A DNA stretch of 64,000 nucleotides. It comes from Skeletonema tropicum (Eukaryota > Bacillariophyta > Thalassiosirophyceae > Thalassiosirales > Thalassiosiraceae). Made by a program: the position numbers and the translations under genes. A model generated the notes under the pieces. It saw only the letters and a list, made by a program, of their open reading frames with translations, did not search any database and was not told the DNA's origin. The DNA lies in assembly GCA_037178625.1 (NCBI GenBank), contig CM074145.1:1798001-1862000 (forward strand), written 5' to 3'. Shown here piece after piece: positions 43,307 to 54,200 of the stretch (positions are counted from its first letter, which is position 1; each line of letters starts with the position of its first letter).

Positions 43307-43486
43307 TTTGTTTGATTTGTCTGTCTTGATCAAGAGTGACATGTATATTATTGTATTCATGTCTGTAAACTCAGGTGTATATAGATTGAAAATATAAATG
43401 TCTTTTCATTGTCGAAGCTAATATTACTTCTAGCCTATTCATTTCTATGTATGTACGAGATTTCCAATCCCAATGACTACCCTCCT

Positions 43487-44122
43487 CTACGACCTCTTCT
43501 TTCGCGCATCAGCAATAAACAGTTGCACAGCATCACTCTCCGCCTTGGACAACGCTTTAGTAATTTCTGCTTCAGTACGATGTTTGCCCCCAAACTTCAA
43601 CAACAGTGTATTGGCACGACGCATTACTGCAACATTCTCTTTCCTTGCCTCACCAATTGCACCGATGGAAACGCTCTTCTCACCCCTGGCCGCACACTCT
43701 TTCGAAAGAGTTTAGCGGTATCCATCTTTGTGCTTCTCTAGTACAGCTGAGAACATTGTTTCGTAGGATTGGTTGTTGCCCTGCGGCTGCGGTAGTGAGT
43801 GGTTGACCCTAACTTGCGCCGTGGTTGGTACAGCAGTGACCTTTCCCGCAAGCCGTCAACTCTCGCCTAGCGTGAAGACGGTCAGATCGACGCCTCGACT
43901 CCTTCTCAATTGCTGCAGCTTCGAGACTATTACGACTGCGTTTTCCTCAAGCCTTGGTTTTCCTTTCGCTAACTATGTTACTGGCTTTGAAAGCTTCGCC
44001 TTTGCCGCTGCGATTTTCGTAGGATCAGCATGAGCTTTATGAGAAAGGCAGTAGCCAAAAGTACCTATTGTTTGTACTTGTACTTCATACAACCTTCAAA
44101 AATGCAATGCATACTTGGAAGC
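43487..44122 (-). pseudogene. Fragment of the PHD-domain gene (3' part), internally deleted
   Basis: The fragment matches the C-terminal coding part of the gene at 51250-57431. Positions 43487-43850 correspond to 51250-51604, and 43852-44122 to about 52358-52600. The intervening ~750 bp, including the intron, are missing. Small indels (for example CACACTCTTTCGAAAGAG near 43688) break the frame. It lies 180 bp after the stop of the TMEM43 gene, tail to tail, the same arrangement as in the second copy. Confidence 0.88.
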
Positions 44123-45104
44123 ACTTAAAATTGACGGCGTTCTTGATGTCGTAATCAGACGGAGAAGCTGCTGCCGACACCAAGACATCACCCATGGCTG
44201 CACCATTGGCATAAGGAACGGCTACCTACCAAGACTGCCGAAACCTTCCGGATGTAGCTTGGATGGTTCGTCGTGGATCGTGAGTGGCGTGGAGGCTCCG
44301 CTCGTGAATATCTTGACTCGTGGTCGAGGCCTTGAACTAAACTACAACATTGTACTAACTTCACGACCTTCCATCCTATGGATCTTCAGACAACCTTCAT
44401 TTTTACACATTTTCATCACTTGCTAAAGTAGCTTGGAATCAATCTGTTGGAATGCGTCCTAATTCCTTGAACTAACCCCCCAATGTAGATATCCCCCCGC
44501 CAAAGCCAAAATTATATTTTCCCTCATGAATGAGCCTCGATAGAATCTCAGGCTTGCCAAAATTATATCTCCCGGGGGGTTACTTGAGGGATTGTAAAGC
44601 GATAAGTATGTAGTTCAATAGCGGTAATGACTGTTGTCCGAATATCCCGAATGCCACTTTAATTAAGGAGTACCTATTCACAGAGAGAGAGGAACATCGT
44701 CAAATGTTGAATCTGCATAATGAGCGGCAATCACTTTAGTCTGAGCATCCTGAATGCCACTTAATGCCACTTTTTGACAGGCATATCGCACATATGTAAT
44801 GACGTAGATGTCTACTACTTAGCATCAATCAAAACAAAAGATTATGTACTCCTACGTCATTCTCAGGCCTATGATGCAACATACTTACTTCCGTTCTGGA
44901 AAGGGAAGATCTTCAGAAAGTGCCGAAAAATGCGAGGAACAAAATCAAATGCACTTGCAGAGCATCAACCAAAGATGTAAAATGTGTATTCTTCCTGATA
45001 AGCTCATTCATTGTTGGCTTTCTATTTTTTCTACTTGTAGCACAGAAATAATCTAAAGCCCCACACACAGTATCATCGACGACAGTGCACAGCACAAGAT
45101 CAAA
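44123..45104. other. Intergenic region with a small foldback sequence
   Basis: Positions 44465-44481 and 44574-44590 are imperfect inverted copies (14 of 17), both with a run of six C or G. Between them GCCAAAATTATAT occurs twice (44506 and 44554). The 12 bp GAATGCCACTTT is repeated around 44650 and 44760. No gene is supported. Confidence 0.5.
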
Positions 45105-48100
45105 ATGGTGTGTATCAAATCCAGCAGTTACGTCGGTGGCTACACCAAAGAACATGGCGATGGCGTCTCATCTGCATCTGCCCTCCAATCTTCAGCCACC
45201 AGCGATTCGTCATCTTCCAGCGACTTTACCTTTACCGCACCTTCGCAAGATTGTCATCGCAGCAGCAGCAGCAGCAGCAAGCGTCGTCATCAAGCAATCT
45301 TCTTCGCAGCCTACATCCTATTTGGAATCTTGCATGAACTATTCCATGTCGTTGTGGCAAAGATTGTTGTTGAGCTCCGTTTTTCCTCCTCCACGAAGAT
45401 CGTAGAGGACAAGTCTCTCCTACCGTCGCTATCGTCAAGCATCGGCAAGTTTCTCTCAAGAGCTACCTTTGGACGGTACACTCTCATCACTATCCCACCC
45501 GCCACCAAGGTTGATGAAGTAGTAATGAGCAATGAAACGGCTGCAAGTATCATCACTCACTCTGGATGGATCCTGAGCCTTTTGCTGGCTCTTGGGATGC
45601 ATTATCTCTATTCTGCTCGTCTTCGCGGTAGGAATGCTACCAATCACAACTCCTCTTCCATCTCAGTTGCATCAATCGCCCCCATGTTCATTCTAGCAGC
45701 ATACATCGCTGCAGTGGAAAGTACTACATCTGACTTGATGGGCTTTGTTCCCAAGTTGGTGAAGAACTTAGTTGCATCTCCTGCTTCTCCTTCATCCACG
45801 AGCAGTTTTGAACTGCTTCTCCACTGTGGAAACTTTGGCGTCATTCTTCTGAACTCTCAATGGGTCAACATTGATGGAGGACAGCGTGCCCTCTCCGTGC
45901 TTGAGAAGATGGTCGAAGTAACGATGATGCGAGGCGCTCAATCTGGGGGAGTCGTCACATTTCAACCCAGCTCCAGTGGAACAGGAGGGAAGGATGCCAA
46001 TCCACGAATTAGGGGTGTGAGAAGTCGCGTAGTGAATGCCAAACGGACTGTCTTGAGTGAAGGTGTTCGAAAGAAGATTGAGAAGGATAATTGTGGACTG
46101 ATGGGTGGAGGCAAGTTGAAGGGATGGGACAATGTCGAGTTCAATGCTACCCAAGGTGAAAGCAGTAGCAGTGTGGCAGCAAAGCGATTGGTACGAGGTT
46201 TCTTCGGACACACACGCTTTGCTACATCCTCAAAGGCAAGTATGGAAGGAACGCATCCACATCAATGGACGCCACGTCATTTGGTGTCTTGTTATGGATT
46301 TCAAAGTAAAGAGGGTGCATTGCAGGGTGAAGTAGAGTTGGAAGTCGGTAAGGAGCATGCTTTGGGATCTACTGCGTATAGTTATGGGAGTAGGCGGGTG
46401 ATTGGAAGTGGGGCAAGTAATAGTGTTAGACAGGCGGTGATGAGGGTGGGACCAAAGAAACAGTTGATGGAGGTGGAAAATTTCGTTACTCATAATGGTG
46501 AGTTTGAGTTGAAAAGGTGGGATATTTTATTTGCTTTCTCCTTACATTCTTGCTAACATGTACGCTTGTGTTCATACAAACCACACTTCTCAATTCTCAA
46601 GGTGACTTCGAATTCTACAAGATTGGAGACAGGTACTATGACTGTGAAGCAATCCAGGAATGGCTCGTGAGGACTCTTCACGTGCCCATGCCTTCAACAG
46701 TTGACTCGGCCGCCATCGCTGGTATGATTGACTTACTTCGTGTACAAGGATGTTTTGCCTTGAGTATCCGATATGCCCTGTGCTTCGAGTTGGGCGGCGA
46801 TGTGGAACCCACTGACTCTAGCGTTGCTTACCCTACCAAGATGCAATATGAGGCACTTGGAAAGATCTTTGAGAAGGCTCTGGACAGCATGGTGATCAAA
46901 GATGGCATTCAGACATTGGAACAAATTAGTTCTTCTACCACGAAGCGCTCGAATCTCTGCGAGAGGGTCAAGGATGAATTGATGCCTCTTATGAAAGCTT
47001 CCAACTCTGTCATGTCATGTCTCAGCAACTTTATTACCACTGATGAAGAGTGCGGTAATTTTGATCAATTCGTGAAGGCAACCGTGAATGCCTTCTTTGA
47101 CAATGATCTCTTGAACACAGTCCGTGTGTTCCTGAAGAATGCCAAGGGATCCTTTGGTTTGTGTGTAACGACCTCGCTTGATGCTCATCGTCAGGTTGCC
47201 ATGGCAGCCAAGGGGCAGACTCTCTGCATTGCTTTCTACCCTAGGAAGGGTTTGATTTGCTATGGTTCTGAGCAGGCAGCTGTGAAGGTAAGAAATGCTG
47301 ATGGTGGAGAGATGATTGTTTGTGTACTCAAAATCATAATACTGCCAACTCCAACTAACCTTATAATGTGCTTCTTTCTCCCTTTGTGACGTATTAGGCT
47401 GGGCTCAACTACGAGACACCTCAAGGCAAATCCAATTGGAGCTCTGACTTCAAGTGTGTCGATGAAGATGCAGTCCGCTTCGATCTCGACGACCTCGGCG
47501 GAGAAATTGCCCTACTAGACTGGGGCTATGCCGGAGATGATGAACCTGCCGTGTCACCACCAAACCGTGCACTCCCAGTGTACAAGCTCATGGGCGGTGC
47601 AGTGAATGTCATTACGCTTCACCTGGAGAACGCCATGAACAAATCATCATATCTTGATAAGCGCCTCGTTGCTTTGGAGAATAATGAATTCATCAAGCCT
47701 CTCTTGGACGACTGTGATGACCCAGTCCTTGGCGATATTCAAGATATCCCTAAGATCTGCCATAACATCCAAGAAGACTGGAAAGATGTCGGCTTGAACC
47801 GGATGACCTCGTGGCATCTAATGCAGTGCATCAAGAAGCGATTGAAGGGGAAAGTCGATGGTTCAATTGAAAATCATGCGGGGCAGATTGATATTCTCGT
47901 AACTGGCTGTGAAGTCTCTCTTTGGATAGCCGAGCAGTTTGTATCGGATCTTCAGAAGTGCTTCCCCAAGCTGTACGTCAAAGCTGTGAGCTCTAACAAA
48001 CTGCTAGGATTATTCGGCCAAGAGTTGTCGATGCCTTCGATTGGGTTCCCCTACTCTCAGAAGGGAATGGATCTACATCATGACCCAATTGTGCTCATCG

Positions 48101-50366
48101 TCAGTCACAGTGGTGGAACCTTTGCACCTCTTGCTTGTTCGAACTTGCTCCAGAGCTTCTCATCTTCAATCTTCGCCGTTTGTAGCGAGTGGGACACCCA
48201 GGTGGGGAAACAGCTGCGATCAATATACTCTGGGGGTCTTGATTTGCTCACCAGTCGTATATTTTCCACCGAGGTTGGTGTGCGCCCTGCTGAGCCTTGC
48301 TCGGTTTCTGTTGTTGCGACACATCAGCTCTTGACAAACATCTTCGAGCATATCTGTATGACGATCCTTTCTGAGCCCAACTTCCGCTACGTGACTGGAT
48401 CGATCATCAACGAGCGTGATCTTCAAACACTCGAAAGGCTCAATGTGGATAATATCAAGGCATTGGAGAGGATTGTTGGTGTGGACAGGAAGGGAACCAT
48501 TTTGCATGACAAGCTGTTACGCACAGAAGCAGACCTACGAGCAGCAGGCGATGTCTGGAGTGAGCATATTCTGGAAAATGCAAAGGCTTACATTATGACC
48601 TTTATCTACATTGTTGTAACTGTGACGATCGGATATCCACTTATTTCCGGTATCGCAGAAGCTGCTGGACTCAGCGATGAGAGGTGCTATTACATCACTC
48701 GCTTCTTGGATTCTCTCATCTACTTTTGGTTGCCCCAGATCAACATCATGATTCTTCGCATCATCCAAGGCCGCAACAAGCGCCATCGAATGGTAGGACG
48801 CACCGTGGTTATTGGCGACCCCTGCCCATGGGTGGCTCAATCAGCTGAGGCGTTTTTGAGCAAGATCTTTGCCTGCTCATATAGTATTGCTGGCTTGAAC
48901 GTGTTGAGTGGAAACCCTGCCGATCATTTAGTCCATCGCCACACTCATCGTGTAGTAAGGGGCAGCCTCTTTGTGTCAGGTCGTCCCGATGGACGTTTAA
49001 CAGCTTTGACCACGCTTGAAGCGTCCACTTGCTTGTCTGTGAATCAAGCGTCCAGTATTCAAAGCATTGGGGGTACATGTGAAAGTATCACCATTGGCCA
49101 CAATAAGAGCAAGTTACCGCTCTCAGCGAAAGCCATCTTCTTGGAGTCGTTCCGTCCTCAGTTCTTGTGCGAAAGGCTGCTCGTAGAATCAGATGCAAAA
49201 GCTAATGACATGTCTCCCACCACTACAGGTGAAGACAACGTGGAAGACGTTCCTTCTGCCTTCGTCGGAGATTTGAAACGTCTTGGTTTCTCATTCCGTG
49301 GATCAGCCATTGAAGGGGACTCCCCAAATGTATCTCAGCGTTTGAAGATGCTTCTCACACGTAAGGGGTCAACGCAGGTAATCTCAGCCGGCGGTGATGA
49401 TGATCTACGCTGCACCAGCCACCGTTCAAGTGCCGCTTTGATGGGTGCCTATGCTAACATGGAAAAGGAAGCCAAGGGCAAGGCTTCGCGAGTTGGCCTT
49501 GTTGTTGTCGACACTATTATCGAAGAAATGATCAAGGAACAAGCAGGTGTTGATCAGTACAGGAAAATCTTTGAAGACATCGACACAGATGGTAGCGGAG
49601 AGCTTGACTTTGATGAGTTTGTGGAGGCATACAAAAGGATCAACCCCGATGTTTCTTTGCCTCAGCTTGAGCAGATGTTCAAGGAAGCAGATCTTGATGG
49701 AAGTGGCACTCTCGACTTTGCCGAATTTGTTGAGTCGGTCAATATGTCCAATGTAGAAGTGCTTGGAAAGTTGTTCGTGAAGGATCGCGACATCCGTGGG
49801 CTGGCTCAGGTAATGCCCTCAAAGGAGAGGTACTTTGGAGAGGAGCTGCGCAAGACTGCACCGCTGGGAACTGGAGTCTTCCTTATGTCACAGAGTCAGC
49901 ACCTCGCGATGGAGCTATACGAATCACGTATCGCTAGTATGCAGAGGTTTGTGGCGATGACGGTGATGTTTCATCAGATGGGAAGCCGTGTGCAGAACTT
50001 CTTCCCCAACATTTCGTGTGGTTACCTTGGTTATCGTATGGATCGCACCCACTCCATCATGAGAATTGCAACGACGGCAAGTCCAGTTAGCGGTGCAGAT
50101 GTTCGTGATCGAATGGTTGAGTTGCATTTGGTGAGTGTTACTTTGTCTTGTTTCATCTAGTGTGGTGTAATGAAGATTGATGTTGCAGTGGTGGACTGTC
50201 TCACTCACCACTCTTTGCTTTTACTTTCACTATATAGCGCCACAAGATTAACAAGGCAGTCAGCTTATTTTCTCGGAAGTATTTTGAGTGGAGGAATGCC
50301 AAGTATGGGTATGGGGTGAACGGGTCTCGTAGCAGTACTACACCGTCTTCGGAGAAGTCGGAGTAA
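45105..50366 (+). CDS. Membrane glutamine amidotransferase-SIS fusion with EF-hands, four exons
   Basis: Exons 45105-46497, 46602-47287, 47398-50130 and 50238-50366 with GT-AG introns of 104, 110 and 107 bp give 1646 residues. Residues ~64-215 contain three hydrophobic segments with H77-E-L-F-H81 and a later S-D210-L-M-G. The amidotransferase domain starts at C241-GNFGVILL and has GHTRFAT (368-374), THPH, VTHNGDFEF and YDCEAI, matching class II (GlmS-type) catalytic positions. It closes with an AAKGQTLCIAF strand region. An SIS domain follows (VLIVSHSGGTFAPLA near residue 925). Two membrane helices lie near residues 1090-1150. Two canonical EF-hand loops are at 1422-1433 (DTDGSGELDFDE) and 1458-1469 (DLDGSGTLDFAE). 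GlmS makes glucosamine-6-phosphate; the substrate here is unknown. The fusion suggests Ca2+ control at a membrane. Confidence 0.85.
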
Positions 50367-50885
50367 GATGTGATGGAGGTGTTAGTATGGGGTACTTTTT
50401 TGTTTGATTTGAGTATTTTGAAGGGGAAAGATGTTGGCTATAATCATTTCCCTTGCTTTTTGACATGCATATGCATCATCTCTCTTGTATGTATGAGTTT
50501 GCTGATTTAGAGTTGAAGGTCGGAACTGAAGTTTCAGTTTTAACTTCAACTCTTGAGTTTGAGACTATCAAATAGTATATATTGTATGATAAATATTTAA
50601 TTTACAGTTATGGGACCGAACTACAATCATCGCCAGTCGTCAAACCATGTAGAAGTAGTTCTAACCTCAATGCCTCCGAACAACTTCAACGTTGAGAAGT
50701 ATCAGTACTTGCTTGAATGATGTCTCAATCAGGTCAGGCCCTTCATCAATCTCAAATCAAGCCTTCTCCACAGCGCGTTTTTGGTGACATTAGGAATGTC
50801 CTCTACACCCTGCACATAAATATGTACACCACATTACATAGGTATCGCATCTATCTCGAGGGAGAAAGAGGCCAATGACATTAAA
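50367..50885. other. Intergenic region, no gene seen
   Basis: A/T-rich, with an imperfect inverted stretch near 50518-50560 (AACTGAAGTTTCAGTT, then AACTTCAACTCTTGAGTTTGA). It separates the 3' end of the amidotransferase gene from the TMEM43 fragment. Confidence 0.5.
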
Positions 50886-51074
50886 GGCCTGCTGCTGCTG
50901 ATTCTGTTCCAACTGTCATGGCGGTGAATGAGCCTCCCACTGTATGCTTTGCCAGAAGGTCAAGTTGCTGCTGGTGCGCCGCAACAACAGCCTTATGCTT
51001 ACGCAGGTAGTGCTCCACAACAAAAACAACCGATGGTGACTGTGAGTGGGCAGTCATATGTCCCAAAATATTGA
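50886..51074 (+). pseudogene. Duplicated 3' end of the TMEM43-family gene
   Basis: The sequence matches 43124-43308, from the C-terminal Ala/Pro/Gln region to the stop codon, including the tail ending VPKY. A 2-bp deletion (CACTGTATGC against CACTGTATATGC at 43174) shifts the frame, and no 5' part of the gene is present. It stands tail to tail with the intact PHD gene. Confidence 0.9.
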
Positions 51075-51249
51075 TTTGTCTGTCTCGATCAGGAGTGGCA
51101 TATCATGTTGTATTCATGCCTGTAAACTCATGTACGATGAAAATGTTAAGGTGAATCCATTGCCGAAGCTAATATTACTTGTAGCCCATTTATTTCTATG
51201 TATGTACGAGATTTCCAATCCCAATGCTAATCCCAATGACTACCCTCCT

Positions 51250-54200
51250 CTACGACCTCTTCTTTCGTGCATCAGCAATAAACAGTTGCACAGCATCACT
51301 CTCCGCCTTGGACAACGCTGTAGTAATTTCTGCTTCAGTACGATGTTTGCCCCCAAACTTCAACAACAGTGTATTGGCACGACGCATTACTGCAACATTC
51401 TCCTTCCTTGCCTCACCAATTGCACCGATGGAAACGCTCTTCTCACCCCTGGCCGCACTCTCTTTCAAGAGTTTAGCGGTATCCATCTTGTGCTTCTCTA
51501 GCGCAGCTGAGAACATTGTTTCGTAGGATTGGTTGCTGCCCTGCAGCTGCGGTAGTGAGTGGTTGACCCTAACTTGCGCCGTGGTTGGTACAGCAATGAC
51601 CTTCTTCTTTGCGGGAGTTGGAACAGCCTTTTGTATAGGTGCTGGAGCAGGAGCAGGTTGAGGGGCAGGTGCTGGAACAGGTGGTTTGGGAAATACTTTG
51701 GGGCGCTTGTTGTGCTGAGCAGCCCTTCTTTTGTCAAACCGGTAATAAATAAGATTGTGCTCATCAATATTTGCTTCGGAATACCACAGTCCACGAATTC
51801 TATTGACTGGAACGACAAAGTATTCAAAGAAGCCGGTCTGTGGATCAATGTACTTGCAGCGGATTTCGGTCGTCTTGAGAGGCTGTGATGCCTTTCTCTT
51901 TGCAATGTTGTGGCATTTCATGATTGTCTAAAGAATGAAGCAGTGACAAGATGAGCGGACGGGCGGCGCACAAAATGAATAAGAAATAGAATGCATAAAG
52001 AAACATTACTTACCGCATTGTCAAGATGAGCATCCAAGAATCGTAAGCTATGAATCAGCTCTTCGTATGTATTGCATTCAAGGGTCTTCTTACGCCAGTG
52101 GTGGCAATGTGTGGTCTCGGCCACTTCGTAGGCGCTATCATATCTCAGAGTAGGAATACGAATGGACCCAGCAGTCCTTCCAAGTCGCTTGGTGTCAGAA
52201 CGTGAAAGAGATCCCGCCGGTTCAAACAGCTTACTACCAGCAATCGCAAAATATTCTGCCTTGTAATCATCCTCCCCCATCACCTTCTCAAGCTTATCAA
52301 GTTTTAATTCAGCAACGCTTCTATCATCCGGTTCGGCCTCAACTGTGCCCAAGAGAGCCGTCAACTCTCGCCTCAAAGCGTGAAGACGGTCAGATCGACG
52401 CCTCGACTCCTTCTCAATTGCTGCAACTTCGAGACTTTTACGACTACGTTTTCCTTTCGCTAACTTTGTTGCTGGCTTTGAAAGCTTCGCCTTTGCCGCT
52501 GCGATTTTGGCAGGATCAGCATGAGCTTTATGAGAAAGGCAGTAGCCAAAAGTACCTGATTGTTTGTACTTCATACAACCCTCAAAAATGCAATACTTGG
52601 AAGCCTTTTTCTCCTTCACAGCTCCTTCAGCTAGAGGTACAGCAGCGGCGGTAGACGGCAATGGAACGCTGTCATCAACTTGATTCTCAGTCACTTTCCC
52701 CGCGACAATAGAAATATTCAATGCATTTCCCTCACCCGCAGACTTCACAACACCATTCTCAGCTTTTACTGCCTCGGAGGACGTATCGACTGGTTCACCT
52801 CCTACTTTGCTATTGCTTGGCGCATCATTCTGCGCCAAATTAGCGGGCACAGAAGAATCTTCCTCCTTTAGCTCCATCAACGCGGTATCGTTCTCATTTG
52901 ATCCAATCTTGCGCTTCTTACGTTTACCTCGAGGCTCCAAGACGCTAAATATCTTTTCTAGTCTCAGGCGATCAAAGCGAAAAATATCAGCACCCGTTAG
53001 ACGCTCCCATCTTCGCATCTCTATTCCTTGTTTTGGATCAAAATCGGCAAGCTTGCCAATATTAATCGTCTTAGCATCGACCTGTGATGAGTTTTGATCA
53101 CGGTCATACCACTCTCCATGAAAAGCCCTTACGCAGCAAGCATCGACAAGTTCCACCAACAGAGAAGACAGCTTTTTTACCGACTTGGCATTCTCCACTC
53201 TTCTTCTCCAAAACGGTAGATCAATAACATCCTCATCTATGCCCCATTCTACATCAATCAAGCAAGCATCATAAAGACTGCGTTCAATTGTGATCATTCT
53301 GTCTCGAATAGACTGCATGTGATCTCGATAGGGAACATCAATTGGGCGGGGTTTTTCTATCGAAGGATCAACCATTGATATTGATAAGGGGGTTGATATT
53401 GGATAATAATTTGCACTCGAAACAATTAACTGCAAGCCCGCCGCGCCTGGCAACGCATTCATAGCTGGAGGATGCGGAGCCCTGCGATAACCATTTGCAA
53501 ACGTCATAGGGTTGTATAGTTCCACCTTCGTTGCACGAAGTGTTCTCTCTTGACTTTGAACCTGAATTAGAAGCTGTAAGGATGGATTATTCTGGTCCGA
53601 CTCAAAAATACGCTGAGGCGTGAATTGTATCTGACGCCAAGGGAAATTGACGCAAATTCCTGGACCAAGCAGCTTGACCAGTTCCATCACCTGATCATCG
53701 TTGAGAGCTATGGGTAACGGACTGAGTCTTGTTGACAACTCATTTGATTTCTTCGGATCCTCTTCCGAAATCTTCAAAGGGTCAAACGGGAGTTGAGTAG
53801 ATCTGTAACGAGCGAATACTTTCCCAGAAGCAACCAGAAATTCAACGTCCTTTGGTATTTTGCTCTCTGCGTTCTCTGTTAGGTCAATTACATCATTCGT
53901 CGCTTGATGTTGCGGTTGCGGCAGTGGTTCAGCTGCCATTGGCTGTCCAGTCATTGGATGAGGTTGAGCCGCCATCGGATGAGGGTAGCCACCTGGTGGA
54001 TAGACAGGGCCGCCGGGGTAAGCAGGCCCACCAAGAGGATTATAAACGGGATTGTAATTCTGCAACGGAGCCGTGTATTGCTGCGGTGCAGGTTTCACTA
54101 CCAAGATATCCTTGCAATCTAACTCGTCAAGAGTGTACCAACCAAGCAGTGGACGTCTCTCCGGCAGACTCAACGGTGCCAACTTCGCCGGATCAGCAAT

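Noticed and set aside
42634..43360. Two long minus frames over the TMEM43 gene
   Set aside because: Shadows of a well-supported coding strand.
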